Positions 1 through 11,318 of a stretch of DNA of 57,617 nucleotides are shown in pieces. The notes beneath the pieces are model-generated. The model saw only the letters and a program-made list of their open reading frames with translations. It did not search any database and was not told where the DNA came from. The stretch comes from Fragilaria crotonensis (lineage: Eukaryota > Bacillariophyta > Fragilariophyceae > Fragilariales > Fragilariaceae). Made by a program: the position numbers and the translations under genes. Every line of letters begins with the position of its first letter. Position 1 is the stretch's first letter. The DNA is taken from assembly GCA_022925895.1 (NCBI GenBank), contig JAKSYS010000393.1, positions 1 through 57,617 on the forward strand, given 5' to 3'.

Positions 1-495
1 AATTACAAAAACATCAAATAAGTTTTCCATTTTCAATAACACTTAATGACCCTGTATAAAAAGCCTTTGGTATTTCACAAAAATTTGCTCATTATTACAA
101 TAACACCAGATATCTTTGTCACGTTTTTACTATAACATCTTATTGATCTCAAACATTTACAATAACCCCATTTATCGCTAGCCATGCCAATTCTCCACAG
201 ACACATTGGTACACCGTTTTGTACCTATCATCAAAAATGAAGATTGCATCCTGATTGCCATGGCCATTATCTCATTCCATGCACTATCATCAACTTTGAA
301 CCAAGGCAAGCATGTGCCTAATGTTGCATGAATAACAAAGCTTAGCAGGGGTCATAATTTGTTTTAGTAGGATGTTGTTGTTCTTTTGCATGCAATTCCA
401 AGTCCATCTGCTCGATTGATGAATTGTTGGCATCACTGATGCCAGTATTTTACACAATTCCTCGTACCCAGTACCGTAAGTTATCACAAATTTTG
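1..495 (+). repeat. Left terminal inverted repeat of the MULE
   Basis: This is the reverse complement of 3807-4308 with scattered substitutions and small indels, for example TATAAAAAGCC here against a longer A-run in the right copy. The inner limit is the TTATCACAAATTTTG at 481-495. The last five terminal bases are cut off by the window edge. A short ORF in this repeat, reading outward on the minus strand from 529, is mirrored in the right TIR and is probably not a gene. Confidence 0.9.
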
Positions 496-591
496 GCTTT
501 TCCGCATCAACACACCTCACACTTCCCATCTCAATGGCTGGCTATACTTACAACAGGTATCTAATGTACTTATCAGAACTCCTACTTCTCA

Positions 592-3500
592 TCATGTTAA
601 CTTACTACAAAGTCCTAATTGGTTCTTGCATGTTTTATTGTGGTGTCCTCGTTGGCCACAATCTGAACATTTAATCGGTGATTCCTCTGGATCAAGAAAC
701 TCACTTCGTCGACGAAGTCGTTTGCTTCGTGGGCGCCCAGGCTGTCGCTTTGTTACAGCAGGAGGCCTTGTCACGCCATCGTATTTTACGTTGTCAATGC
801 ACGCTGGAAAGATGTTGTTTTTGTACATCTCTTGTACGTACTCAAACTTGTAGTATGGATGCACCAAATTTCGTAGGATATAGCCAAAATCCTTTTCCTT
901 CCATTTCCGAAAGATAGCACAACCATGCCGACATGGGTACAGAACATCTTGCCAAATGCCACAAGAGCACCACTGCAACTCTGGTTTCACAATGTAGACA
1001 GTGTTTGGTTGCCCTGCATTGTATGGCATGCTGGGCAAGTGAGGGTCTTTGTCGGAGTCTTGTACTGTCGAAGGCTCCACAACTTTGAAATCTCCACACC
1101 CATGCACCAACTCAACAACTGTGATGGATGCCGCAGCATCCCAACGCCTTTTCAGAATCTGTGCCACACGAGGCACAACCTCTCCCGGCTCCCGATCAAT
1201 GTGCTTGGTTCGGCAGGTTGAAATTCTTGTTGACATTACATCCACAATGCTTTCTACCGCCTCCAGCCATCCCACAGTGCGAGCCTGTGCAAACATGTTG
1301 TTCACACATTCCCTTGTGTTGGAGGTTACAATGCCATAACGCAGCGGGAGTGGATTCTGCTCATCTAGCCATGATGTACTCCTCCAAAGGGTATCGTTGT
1401 CGACATTTTCAATATAATCTGCAGCTTGCGGCTTGATGGTCCTCACTTGATCAATCAAGTGATTTGAGTATCTGAAGGAGAAACTTTTTGCAATTGCCAT
1501 CACATATCGAGCACATTGTTGACTGAACTTCTGGCATACATTTGCTTCAATATGTTTCGCACAGCTCGTTTCCTTATTTCTTGGAAACACACTTCGAAGG
1601 GCCGGTTTCAGACCCTTGTCGCGGTCGGAAACAAATAGAAATGGATGCTGAATTTCTCCGTCGTCACGCTCATTGCCAAAACCCTGCTCAGAGATGATTG
1701 GGCACGCCTCCTTCAAGTATTTCAACATTGTTGTCCACGTCTCGCCATCTTCATTCCCAGAGGAGATCATGAATCCAATCGGATACACCTCATTTGTTCC
1801 AGAAAGGACTGAAGCCACATACATTGTCCCTTTGTAAGTACTCTTTAAATGTGCTGCATCCAGAGATATAACTGGTCTTGCAAACTTTAATGCCGTATTC
1901 ATGAAACGAGGGAAAACATGTACATGTTTAATGGATCTCTCCTCGCTATCATATGAATACCCAATGACAGAGTCGGCGTTCAACTGTTTCATTGCCTCAA
2001 GGTACCCTGGCAGTAGTTCAAAATTCTTTGAACTCTGCCTAAACTGGGCACGAGATTGATTGTTGAGAGCGCGATATGCAGGCATGTAAGTGATTACCTC
2101 ACCATCCACGCTTGCAGCTGTCTTTATGACATCAGCTGGAGTTGGATCGTCCTTTTTGGTTCAAACAACCTGAACAATCATCTCGTCCAGTTTCCCAGCT
2201 CGTCGTTTCTTCCATTGACGCCCATCACGTGCAACAGGTTCGCATCGCTGGGCAGTGTGGTACGTAATGTTCCGCTTCACAACATAGGCACCATTAAGTT
2301 GGCGCCGCCCGATGTAAATCTGAAAAGTACAGTTCACATGTTCCTTGCAGATGTAAAGACAATACTCACCAACAAGACTTCGTCGAATGGCTAACCGGTT
2401 GCCTGATTTCTTCTCATAGGCCTCAACAACTGGACTGACATCATCCAAAGTCGGAAATTCAACAATGTTTTGTTGGCGCATAATATCTTGAAAAGATGTG
2501 TCCTCATTCTTGCTGTTTGTCAATGAAGAAACACAGCCTTGACTTTCAATTGTTGCATCGGTTGCCGCCGCGGTAGGTTTAGGACGAGCACTTGGCTTAC
2601 TGTCCCCATTAGTTGAGCTGTCATCATCAGGAAGATTTCTTGTCGGTGGCATCTTGGCTTCCTCGGTTGTTACATCATCCATCTCAGCATCTTCCCTGCT
2701 TATGAGTATCACATCATCATCGTCGTCATCATCATTTGTCTTGGCAGCAGCAGGAACCGTGACAACGACCTCAACCCCATAGCTGCTGAGGATAGTCGTA
2801 CCCTTAAGTTCTGGAAAGCAATCTTGTACAACTTGACTTGTTTGTTCATTGACATCATCATTCTTGCGGTTGAAATGGGCTGCCAATTTTGATCGAAGTA
2901 GGATGCAGTGGTTGAAGTTGAAGGTGTCTTCAGTGACAGGCTTGAAATCAAGCAAATGAAGGACAACAGCAATACAGAATAATCCACAGTCAATGTCATT
3001 ATACTGTCCTGGACATTGGTGGAAACCTATTATGTCCAAGCAAATGAGATCATCATCCGAAGGAAGAGTGATATGGTTCAACTTGTTCTTGCCATGCAAC
3101 ACAAAATTGAAAAAGAAATCCCTGACCTCACGAACAATGAGAAAAGCAGGGGTGCCTTGGATTACTCCAGGTCCTCCTCGTGAAGAGCGTCGCAACAAAT
3201 CGTAGTATTCGAAACGCAAAAACAATTCTCGGCATGCGAAATTGAATTCCACCACAAGCACAAAGAAATGCACTGCGTTGACAATTGGAATAATAAGAGT
3301 CTTGGTGGCATCATCATCATTGATGTCAGAAAAAAGATCAGCAAAAGTTGACTGAATCCCTTTGATCTTGGCTTGGATCCGGTTCCAGTTGGAAGGTTTA
3401 ACAGATTCACGGGCAACGTGTACCAAAGCGTTGCAACTCTCCAGATATGATCTTGTTTGAGACTTCCAAGAAAAACTTGAAAAGGAGTGTCTTCATGTGG

Positions 3501-3602
3501 TGGTGGTGCGGAACGCTGAAGGAGGCAGTCAAGGAGACGACTGTTCAACATTTGCCGATTCCCAAGTGCCTGCAAATCATTCGGTGTCGGATTAATCCTC
3601 AC
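592..3602 (-). pseudogene. Ulp1-like (C48) protease fused to MuDR-type MULE transposase, broken reading frame
   Basis: Read right to left, the gene has four parts. (1) An N-terminal stretch in the frame opening at 3602. (2) A Ulp1/C48 cysteine protease with a His in IVNAVHF, a downstream Asp in EYYDLL and the signature QYNDIDCGLF carrying the Gln and catalytic Cys. (3) A MuDR DNA-binding module (C..C..H pattern around YICKEHVNCTF, 2161-2480). (4) A MULE transposase core with LDAAHLK and FVSDRDKG carrying the first two acidic residues, a SWIM finger CSCGIWQDVLYPCRH, and a C-terminal zinc knuckle CX2CX4HX4C. Two breaks are visible: a frame change near 3445-3465, and one TGA at 2161-2163, beyond which the same frame continues without loss. 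Ulp1-bearing MULEs are known in plants (Kaonashi type). Here the protease lies N-terminal to the DNA-binding domain. The copy is either inactivated or depends on readthrough. Confidence 0.82.
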
Positions 3603-3806
3603 GCCATAACGTGGATCGGTTGGAAAGTGACATTTCTTCTCTTTTTCTTCTTTGCCATTTTGTTGTTACAAGTGCATGAAAGAGATGGAATGGATGCCAC
3701 ACCAGCAGAAGGAAGAGTGGTGGTGAGTATGTGAGAACTTGCTTGTGGCGATGCAGCACATGCAGCAATGAATCAGCATGGGATATAAAGATGACTCTTA
3801 AAGATA

Positions 3807-4313
3807 CAAAATTTGTGATAACTTACGGTACTGGGTACGAGGAATTGTGTAAAATACTGGCATCAGTGATGCCAACAATTCATCAATCGAGCAGATGGAC
3901 TCGGAATTGCATGTAGAAGAACAACAACATCCTACTAAAACGAATTATGACCGCTGCTAAGCTTTGTAATTCATGCAACATTAGGCACATGCTTGCCTTG
4001 GTTCAAAGTTGATGATAGTGCATGGAATGAGATAATGGCCATGGCAATCAGGATGCAATCTTCATTTTTGATGATAGGTACGAAATGGTGTACCAATGTG
4101 TCTGTGGAGAATTGGCATGGCTGGCGATAAATGGGGTTATTGTAAATGTTTGAGATCAATAAGATGTTATAGTAAAAATGTGACAAAGACATCTGGTGTT
4201 ATTGTAATAATGAGCAAAATTTTTGTGAAATACCAAAGGGCTTTTTTGTTTATACAGGGTCATTAAGTGTTATTGAAAATGGAAAACTTATTTGATGTTT
4301 TTGTAATTTCCCC
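3807..4313 (-). repeat. Right terminal inverted repeat of the MULE
   Basis: Inverted partner of 1-495. The outer terminus TTTCCCC at 4307-4313 is followed directly by the Copia-A LTR. Apart from the outward ORF copied from the left arm, it holds no coding signal. Divergence from the left arm is low, which suggests a fairly young insertion. Confidence 0.9.
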
Positions 4314-4363
4314 TAATTGTATAATTCTTCCTTTTGAGATTGCAAGAGCCAACTTTTATTTCA
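4314..4363 (+). repeat. 3' end of the Copia-A 5' LTR
   Basis: Fifty bases from the MULE border to ...TTATTTCA match the end of the 3' LTR (about 23892-23941) almost base for base. The rest of this LTR lies left of the MULE, outside the window. The bases that follow (CGCTTCCTCTGCGCC) should include the primer-binding site, but no canonical TGG start is visible. Confidence 0.8.
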
Positions 4364-4389
4364 CGCTTCCTCTGCGCCAAGCTTGAACC

Positions 4390-5735
4390 ATGGATGTTGA
4401 CGAACCAGTAGTGGCCCCTGAGCCGGCAATTAACTTCGCCTTAGCCCCAGCACAAGCAATTGATGGACCCCTCGACTACACCAAGGCCGAACACCACAAG
4501 ATCTACAAGTCCGGTATTCGCCAGGTCACAGATGACCTATTCCCTTGTGACGCCGACAGGCTCTTCCAATTCCTCCGGGAGGTCCAGGATAGGGCGATGG
4601 AGATGGGTTGGATGGATGGCATCCTTAACATTGACACGAACCCCGATGGTCCCGAGGGAGAAGAAGAGGAAGAGAACCTTATTGACAATTACGGAACAAT
4701 CACATTGGAAAAGGTAGTGGAATCCGAGAGGAGGTACATCGCAGAAAGGGAGCGCAAGGCTCAGGGCACTTATATGCTTTATCAGTGTTTGATGGCGTCA
4801 CTCACTAGCGACGAAGCAAAGAAGAAGGTCATTATCTGGACGGATCAGTATCAGATCGAAGTCGAAGGCGCCAAGTACAGTAGTGAAGTAGCTCTACTCA
4901 AGGTCATTATTCGCGAGAGCCACCTCGATACGAATGCGACGACTAATCAGATTCGCAAAAAGCTGTCGGCACTTGACACGTACATCACGACCATCGATAG
5001 TGACATAGGCAAGTTCAACCAATATGTGAAACTATTGGTGCAATCGTTGCTCGCGAGAAATCAAACAACTTCGGACCTCCTGATCAACCTATTCAAAGGA
5101 TACGGAGCGGTAAGTGACGAGACCTTTCGGGCGTGGTTGATCCGAAAGCAGGATGATCACAAGGAAGGCAATCCGATCACCCCGGACGAATTGATGCTCG
5201 CAGCAAAGAACAAGTTCGACGCGATGGTCGAAAAAGGTACATGGAATGCCCCGACCGCCGAGGAGAAGATCGTCGCACTTGAGGCCAAGTTGACTTCGTC
5301 CATGAAGAATCTCAACAAGAAAGTCTCCCTTGAGATGAGTAAGAAGGGGAGTGCGAAGTTGAAGTCAACGGGCGAAGGCAACAAGAAGCGATCGAAGGGC
5401 GGCAGCGATGATGAACACGACCCGAAGACATGGCCACCACCGAAAGCCGGAGACAAGAAAGTAGCCAAGTTTAATGGATTCGATTGGTATTGGTGTGGCA
5501 AGGATACGGGCGGCAAGTGCGAAAAATGGAGGGCGCACAAGCCGGAGGAATGTAAGGGAAGGCTGCCGCGAAACGAGACGAACCCGATAAGGCAACATCC
5601 CCAAAGCGACAACAACCTGAGGGAAAGCAGGGCAAGGGCTCGATCGCGAAGAAGCTCAAGATCGCGAAGGCATATGTCGCGAGAATGGAGCAAAAGGTAG
5701 CCGAGATGGAAATAACCGACGACGACAGCGACTGA
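4390..5735 (+). pseudogene. Copia-A gag
   Basis: The ATG at 4390 (context AACCATGGATG) opens 436 codons of hydrophilic, mostly helical protein with no signal peptide, placed between the LTR and pol as expected for a capsid (gag) protein. A Cys/His cluster WCGKDTGGKCEKWRAHK near 5490-5550 may stand in for a zinc knuckle but does not have classical spacing. Near 5560 the frame slips. The frame open at the end (KLKIAKAYVARMEQKVAEME, a coiled-coil-like Lys/Glu tail) runs to a TGA at 5733-5735, while the original frame stops at 5700. The natural C-terminus is therefore most likely the one at 5735. Confidence 0.7.
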
Positions 5736-5765
5736 CGGGGAGGGTGGGCCTTCGCAACGACTAGA

Positions 5766-7313
5766 ATGTTAATCTTACTAGTCACGTTGATGCGATGGCT
5801 TCAACCCACCCTTTTGATACTCGAATACATGACCGTCGGAGGAGCTCCATCGCGAAAACGAGAGGACAGCGGAAACGTCGCCAACAATGAGGGACCCTGC
5901 GGATATGCGTCATCTATGACGACACCAAAGGGCAAATCGATACGACGTACCATCGCAGCCCTGTTGTACCAATCATGGCTATTCACCCTGCGTACGGTGA
6001 CCACAGTCGTTGAAGCTACCACGTCTTACGCCAGCAGTGCGTGGAGACCACGAAGGAGGCGCAAGGCCCCGGGATGGGGAACGTACGTGTGGAAGACAGT
6101 GGAGACAGCCGCGTCGTGCGCAGGGGACTGGATACTGGCCAACGTTACAACTACCCAACGTCGAAGACGAGGACGCATGATCACGGCAACCGTAAGGCGT
6201 GCGCAACAAACATCAAGGTTTCTGGCGTTGACGGCACTCGCAATGCAAGCAAGCGCCACGATCTCGACTGAGAGGGAGGTAACGTTCGACACGGACTCAC
6301 AGGTAGTGGGGATAGACAACCAATGTACGGCGTGTATCTCCCACGACTTGAGTGATTTCGAAGGGAACTTGGAGCCCAGCAATAGAGTCGTCAAGGGTTT
6401 TTGAGGATCCAGAACGAGGAACGTCAAGTCGGGAACAATCCGATGGAGTTGGGAGGACGACAGTGGTAAGATAACCACCTTCCGCATCCCGAACTCGTAT
6501 TACGTACCCGAGGGCAAGGTGAGGCTCCTAAGTCCACAACACTGGTCCCAGACGCAGGCGAAATCCAGGAAAGACCTCACGAAGTGTGGGGAAAGGACCG
6601 ATGGTAACAAATGCGTACTGTTTTGGGATAACGGTAACAGCTCAAGGACAATCATGCTAGGGAAGCACGACAACATTGCGACATTCTCTTTGGCACCGGG
6701 CTACCACAATTACGAGTGCTTCTGCTGTGAAGCAGGACTCACACAAGAAACGGAAGCTGAGGGACCGGTCGCCTTACCCAGCGGCATCATATCCGACGAC
6801 GAGAGTGCGAGCGGATACAATGATGACGAAAGGGAGGGGAATGTGTCGGACAGTGAGGATGCCGACTCGCAACGACCGTGGAAAACGACATTGGAGCACT
6901 TGGACATGAACTCAGGGAATGTAGCGCGGTTTCACAAAGCAAACGAAGTTGACTTCTCTCTTGACGGTCCGACGAAGACTCAAGACTCAACCATGGGTGA
7001 ACCAACGTCAACGACGAACATCATAGTCGACGAGGAGGACAGACAACCGAGCGACCTTGCGGAACTTCTCATGGCACACCACCAGTACGGACACGTGTCA
7101 ATGAGGAAGCTGCAGGAGATGGCGAGACAGGGTATACTCCCAAAGAGGCTCGCGACGTGCCGGTGCCAACGTGCTCTGCGTGCCTGTATTCGAAAGCAAC
7201 GCAAAGACCTTGGAGAGGGAAGACTTCCAAATCCGGCAAGGAGGGAGAGGCACCCCAGACACCAGGACAGGTCGTGTCGGTTGACCAATTGGTATCACCA
7301 ACGCCAGGATTGA
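5766..7313 (+). pseudogene. Copia-A pol, protease and pre-integrase part
   Basis: The frame through 5766-6404 ends in a retropepsin-like block (FDTDSQVVGIDNQCTACISH, about 6285-6345) of the form common in diatom Copia elements, with DTDS in place of the usual D(S/T)G. A TGA at 6402-6404 interrupts it. The same frame then continues (GSRTRNVKSG, then YYVPEGKVRLLSPQHW at about 6498-6545), so this is a single nonsense change. Around 7065-7200 lies the zinc-binding GAG-pre-integrase block: LLMAHHQYGHVSMRKLQEMA supplies the His pair and CSACLYSK, in the next frame, the Cys pair. A frame slip at about 7150-7180 connects to the integrase. Confidence 0.78.
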
Positions 7314-8035
7314 TCGCCCAGATATCGGGCTTCCTGACGACCAAACGGTACAAGTATGTGACGATCTACGTCGATCAATACAGCCGGATGGGATTCGTAT
7401 ATCTCCAGAAGACAGCGTCGGCCGAGGAAACCGTCGAGAGCAAGAAGGCATTCGAAGCGTTTGCGCGAAGGCACGGCGTCCGCGTTATCAACTACCATGC
7501 CGACAATGGGATCTTCAAGGCCCACCAGTGGATGGAAGCATGCCGTCGTGACCAACAAGGCATAACGTTCGCTGGGGTCAACGCTCACCACCAGAATGGA
7601 CATGCGGAACGTAGAATCCGGGAATTGCAAGAGATGGCGAGAGCAATGATGATTCATGCCAACGCACAATGGAAAGATAGCGTCACTCCAAATTTGTGGC
7701 CCTACGCCGTCAGAAACGCGAACGAGGCGATCAACCACACGCCAAGTTTCCAGGATTCGAAACGAAGGACGCCGATTGACATGTTTGCTGGTACGAAGGT
7801 ATCCGGCAACCCAAAGCATTGGAAGCCATTCGGATTGCCGGTATACGTTCTGGAAAACGAGCTCCAGGGGAGAAAACCGTTTCACAAATGGCGACGCAGA
7901 TCCAAACCCGGGGTATACCTCGGGAGGTTGCCACAGCATGGACGGAATCTGTTGTTGGTCCTGAGTAGGGAGACAGGTCTCGTGAGCCCACAATTTCACG
8001 TGGCATTTGATCCGACCTTCGACACGGTTAACTAA
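7157..8035 (+). pseudogene. Copia-A integrase
   Basis: Retroviral-type integrase core (rve) for inserting the cDNA into the host chromosome. The catalytic triad is visible: Asp in VSVDQL, Asp in NYHADNGIF, and Glu in NGHAERRIREL. After the core come the GKP-type C-terminal segments usual in Ty1/copia (HKWRRRSKPGVYLGR). The frame enters from the Cys half of the pre-integrase finger and stops at 8033-8035; RT continues in another frame that overlaps by about 28 bases. Confidence 0.85.
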
Positions 8036-9425
8036 GGATATAACCACGAAATCCATGTGGCAAATCCGAGCGGGATTCGTGTCTCAGAGGGAGCACGCTA
8101 CGAATCCCAGAACAGATGAACATGCGCTCGATGATCATCCCACGCTGAGTACAAAACGGGGCGAGCGATCATCGAAAGCGACAGCGAATCAACGTGAGGA
8201 AAGCGACTCACGAAAGCGCAAGCGAACAGCGGAACCACCAGGGGCGCGGGCAACGAAGACGTCGAATACAACGACGCGTGCTGCAGCAAACATCGAGGGC
8301 GACGGCCCAACGATACCTCGTAATCACAACGAGGTGGAGAACGGAAAGCCGAATGAAACGGTAACCAGATCCGGCCGAAAGGCAAAACCCGCACCGCGAC
8401 TAATCAAAGCGATGGCAGCCGAAATAACGGAGGCGACCTCGCACGACGTCGAAGGGGAGATACATTGCTACGTGGCGATGTTCCCCGATGACGACAGAGT
8501 CAACTGGGACGACCCATTACTCGCTTATAAAGCAACGTCGGATCCCGACACGCTCTACTATCATCAAGCGACGAAGGAGCAAGACAAGGAGGAGTTTGAA
8601 AACAGCATGTTGAAAGAGGTCGAGGACCAATACAACAACGGTAACTTTTCAATAGTCCACAAGAGCGAAGTGCCAGATGACCAAACCGTGTTGCCTGCCG
8701 TTTGGCAAATGCGACGAAAGAGAGACGCGAAAACGGGCGCAATTAAAAAGTTCAAGGCGAGGCTGAACATTGACGGATCGCGGATGCGAAAAGGGGTACA
8801 TTATGACATGAAGTATTCCCCAGTGGCATCGTGGAACTCCGTTAGAATGCTCTTGACCTTAACTGCACTGCATGGGTGGCATACAAAACAAATCAATTTT
8901 GTTCAGGCGTTCGCTCAGGCTCCGATTGAGAAGACTCTGTACATGAAGATACCTGCAGGGATCACTTTTGAGTGCGACGACGACCCGAGAGACTATGTCC
9001 TGAAGATTCATCGGAACATTTATGGACAAAAACAAGCGGGAAGGGTGTGGAATCAGTATCTCGTCTCGAAGCTTGTTGTCAAGAAATGTGGGTTCAAGCA
9101 GTCAAACGTTGACAAGTGTGTCTTTTACAGAGGTAAGACACTGTATGTGTTGTATACGGATGACAGCCTACTGGCAGGTTCAGACAAGGATGAGATCGAC
9201 CAGATAATTTGGGAGCTTCAGGAAAAGGCCAAGCTGACAATAACGGTTGAAGGTGATCTGGCTGATTTCCTCGGAGTGAACATCGATAGGAGAAAGGATG
9301 GCATCATACACTTAACCCAACCGCATCTGATCGATCAGATCTTGAAGGATTTACGGCTGGACGGTGATAAGGTTAAGCCTCGTTCAACTCCGGCAGCGTC
9401 ATCGAAGCTCTTGACCAGGCACTGA
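8007..9425 (+). pseudogene. Copia-A reverse transcriptase
   Basis: A basic, low-complexity linker (8007-8390) leads into the Ty1/copia RT domain. Motifs include KFKARLNIDGSRM, the palm motif QINFVQAFAQAP, IHRNIYGQKQAGRVWN, and the active-site box YTDDSLLAG (about 9155-9180) with the two adjacent Asp residues. The 472-codon ORF ends at a TGA at 9423-9425 in the thumb/connection region. The frame continues past it into RNase H, so this again looks like a single nonsense change. Confidence 0.88.
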
Positions 9426-10167
9426 AATTCGAAAGCCTTCGACAAGTCATTTGACTATCGGTCGGTAATTGGAAAGTTAAATTATCTCGAAAAAGCGACT
9501 CGGAGTGACATCTCATTTGCCGTTCACCAATGCACACGATTCGTGTCCGATCCAAAGGTGGAACATGGTGAGGCAGTCAGGTGGCTGGGGCGATACTTGA
9601 AAGGAACGCGCGGTAAGGGCACGATTATGAAGCCCATACCCGATAGAGAACTTGAAGTGTATGTGGACGCAAGCTTTTGTGGAGACTGGGACCCAACAGA
9701 GGCCGCGAACGATCGCGATACGGCAAGGTCGCGACACGGCTACATTATCAACTACGCAGGATGCCCGTTGCAATGGAAATCCCAACTGCAAACCGAGATA
9801 GCTTTGTCCTCAACCGAGAGTGAGTACACGGGCCTCAGCCAGTTATGCCTTGCGGGACGCAATTCCGATTATGCAGCTCCTGAAAGAGATGAAAGCAGTG
9901 GGGTTCCCAATTAATACTCCGAAAGCGAGGGTGCATTGCCACGTCTTCGAGGACAACAGCGGCGCACTTGAGATGGCACGTATTCATAAGTATCGACCAC
10001 GAACCAAGCACCTGAACGTAAGGTTACATCATTTCCGCGACTACGTTGCGCGAAAAGAGATAAGTATACATCCAATTAACACGAACGACCAGCCGGCAGA
10101 TTACCTAACGAAGGCATTGAATGAGGAAACGCTGGTCCGACATCGACGAACAGTTCTAGGTTGGTGA
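9426..10167 (+). pseudogene. Copia-A RNase H
   Basis: RNase H domain in the Ty1/copia position, directly following RT. The acidic residues are visible in VYVDASFCGDW, STESEYTG and FEDNSGALEMA. A frame slip between STESEYTGLS and ALRDAIPIMQLLKEM (about 9830-9850) breaks it. The C-terminus ADYLTKALNEE...LGW stops at 10165-10167, about 17 bases before the polypurine tract. Confidence 0.85.
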
Positions 10168-10183
10168 CCTCCTCCACCCCGTC

Positions 10184-10198
10184 GGGCGCGAGAGGGAG
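10184..10198 (+). promoter_or_regulatory. Copia-A polypurine tract
   Basis: GGGCGCGAGAGGGAG immediately precedes a TG and lies just past the RNase H stop, which is the place and composition of a plus-strand primer. Its last five bases, GGGAG, double as the target-site duplication of Copia-B and recur at 22517-22521. Confidence 0.7.
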
Positions 10199-10454
10199 TG
10201 TTAAACATCCAGTATCGCCCTACATATTTTTCTATTATCCCTATCCCTAATTACTGACGCCCGAGTGCACAGTAAAACATTACATCGGTGCTCCAGTAAC
10301 CAGTGCGACACTGCACGACTGGAATCAAAACTCCCGTCGATTCAAATCATGTTCATCTCATCCCATGAGCATGAACACTCAAATTCAAACGAGGCTCAAC
10401 GCCTCGTACGACAAAAACAACGTCGTCACACGAAACGACGTCTTCCCGAAACGA

Positions 10455-10487
10455 GGAGTGTTCCTTATTGTTCCAAAGGAACACTCC
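10455..10487 (+). promoter_or_regulatory. Stem-loop in the Copia-B LTR
   Basis: GGAGTGTTCC and GGAACACTCC form a perfect 10-bp stem around a 13-nt loop. The arms are preserved in the other LTR (about 21880-21912), where only the loop is a base shorter. Position within the LTR suggests an RNA or regulatory structure; the function is unknown. Confidence 0.5.
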
Positions 10488-10662
10488 CTTCATTCAGACC
10501 TCTCATCACGGTCGCCCTTCACTTCTTCCCACAATTGTCAATTTTTCATATTTTAGTGTCACTCACCTTTTTACTTACTGCACATATTTTTCGCACGATG
10601 ATGATGATCGACCATGACGCGTTTTTACCCGCCGTCGTCATGACATCATATACACCGTGCTG

Positions 10663-10670
10663 TATAAATA
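10663..10670 (+). promoter_or_regulatory. TATA box of the Copia-B 5' LTR
   Basis: TATAAATA lies 14 bp after a TGACATCA (10641-10648), a CRE/bZIP-like octamer. The same pair is kept in the 3' LTR (TATAAATA at 22082-22089). This is the most promoter-like sequence in the LTR. A transcript would start some 25-35 bases further on, which would make most of the LTR U3 plus a long R-U5. Confidence 0.5.
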
Positions 10671-10988
10671 TTAGTAGCCAGTACGACGGTACTCACTACA
10701 ACGACAATACAGCACAACACGGCGACCGGTACAACAGTACCTTTCGCACACAACTTCCTCTGCCCGTCGATAGTACGCGCACGTCTGAGTTTAACGTTAC
10801 TGTACATAACGATAAACCATTAGACAGTGCCCACTATACGACACGCGATATTTCTACTAGTCAGTCTCTCGCACATTCATGTAGCGACAGAACGACAGAT
10901 AGTACACATATCGTTATCTGTAGCGGTAGACAGCACTGCGTAGCTGTACCGTTTATAGATGAACTATGCAGTAGTCAGTGTCGTACTA

Positions 10989-11318
10989 CCGTAAATTGCG
11001 TAGTTTAAACTTCGGGGAATGTACAGTTTCGGTCATCCAAAAAGCTTATTCACCGTAAAATGACTTTTTTCGATCCACGCTCAAAAACGAAAAAATGAAG
11101 ATTCAAACTCATCCGCCTGTATTTGATGTTATAGAGCCAAATAAACCTCTTGTTTCGCTCTTTTCGAATGACCTGACGTTTCGGTTAAATGCCAGATTTT
11201 CGCCATTCTAAATGGAAAGAGTGAGTTTTTGGTCGTACGGAGGGTGTACATAAGATTCCGTCGAAATTCCGTCGAAAAAGCTTAAACACCGCTAGAGTTT
11301 AAACTACGCAATTTACGG
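10989..11318. mobile_element. TA-flanked MITE (Tc1/mariner-like) inside the Copia-B 5' LTR
   Basis: A perfect 22-bp inverted repeat (starting CCGTAAATTGCGTAGTTTAA at 10989-11010; mirrored at 11297-11318) encloses 330 bp without a long ORF and is flanked by TA on both sides (10987-10988, 11319-11320). The 3' LTR has the intact empty site GTCGTACTAGACAC with one TA, which proves insertion with TA duplication. Each arm contains the palindrome GTTTAAAC. TA duplication suggests mobilisation by a Tc1/mariner-type transposase, which is not present here. Confidence 0.93.

Larger units (their letters stand above)
1..4313 (-). mobile_element. Mutator-like DNA transposon (MULE) with ~500-bp terminal inverted repeats
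   Basis: The first ~495 bases reappear inverted at 3807-4313 and enclose a minus-strand MULE transposase gene. The right end reads ...GTTTTTGTAATTTCCCC, so the element likely starts GGGGAAATTAC. The window therefore begins about five bases inside its left end. It is inserted in the 5' LTR of Copia-A: the sequence just after 4313 (TAATTGTATAATTCTTCC) matches the uninterrupted 3' LTR at about 23892-23909 (TAATTATATGTTCTTCC). The expected 9-bp target duplication cannot be checked because the left flank is outside the window. Long TIRs and a MuDR-type transposase are typical of MULEs. Confidence 0.9.

Noticed and set aside
290-529. Outward ORF in the left MULE TIR, mirrored at 3731-3916
   Set aside because: Both copies lie inside the inverted repeat, so their similarity follows from the TIR itself. 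No domain is present and only part of the reading frame is shared.
2161-2163. TGA as a selenocysteine or reassigned codon
   Set aside because: TGA ends other intact ORFs and blocks others at random in this window; there is no SECIS-like evidence. Nonsense or readthrough is simpler.
4390-10198. Copia-A and Copia-B as the two halves of one element sharing an LTR
   Set aside because: Each has its own gag, integrase, RT and RNase H, and GGGAG duplications bracket Copia-B alone.
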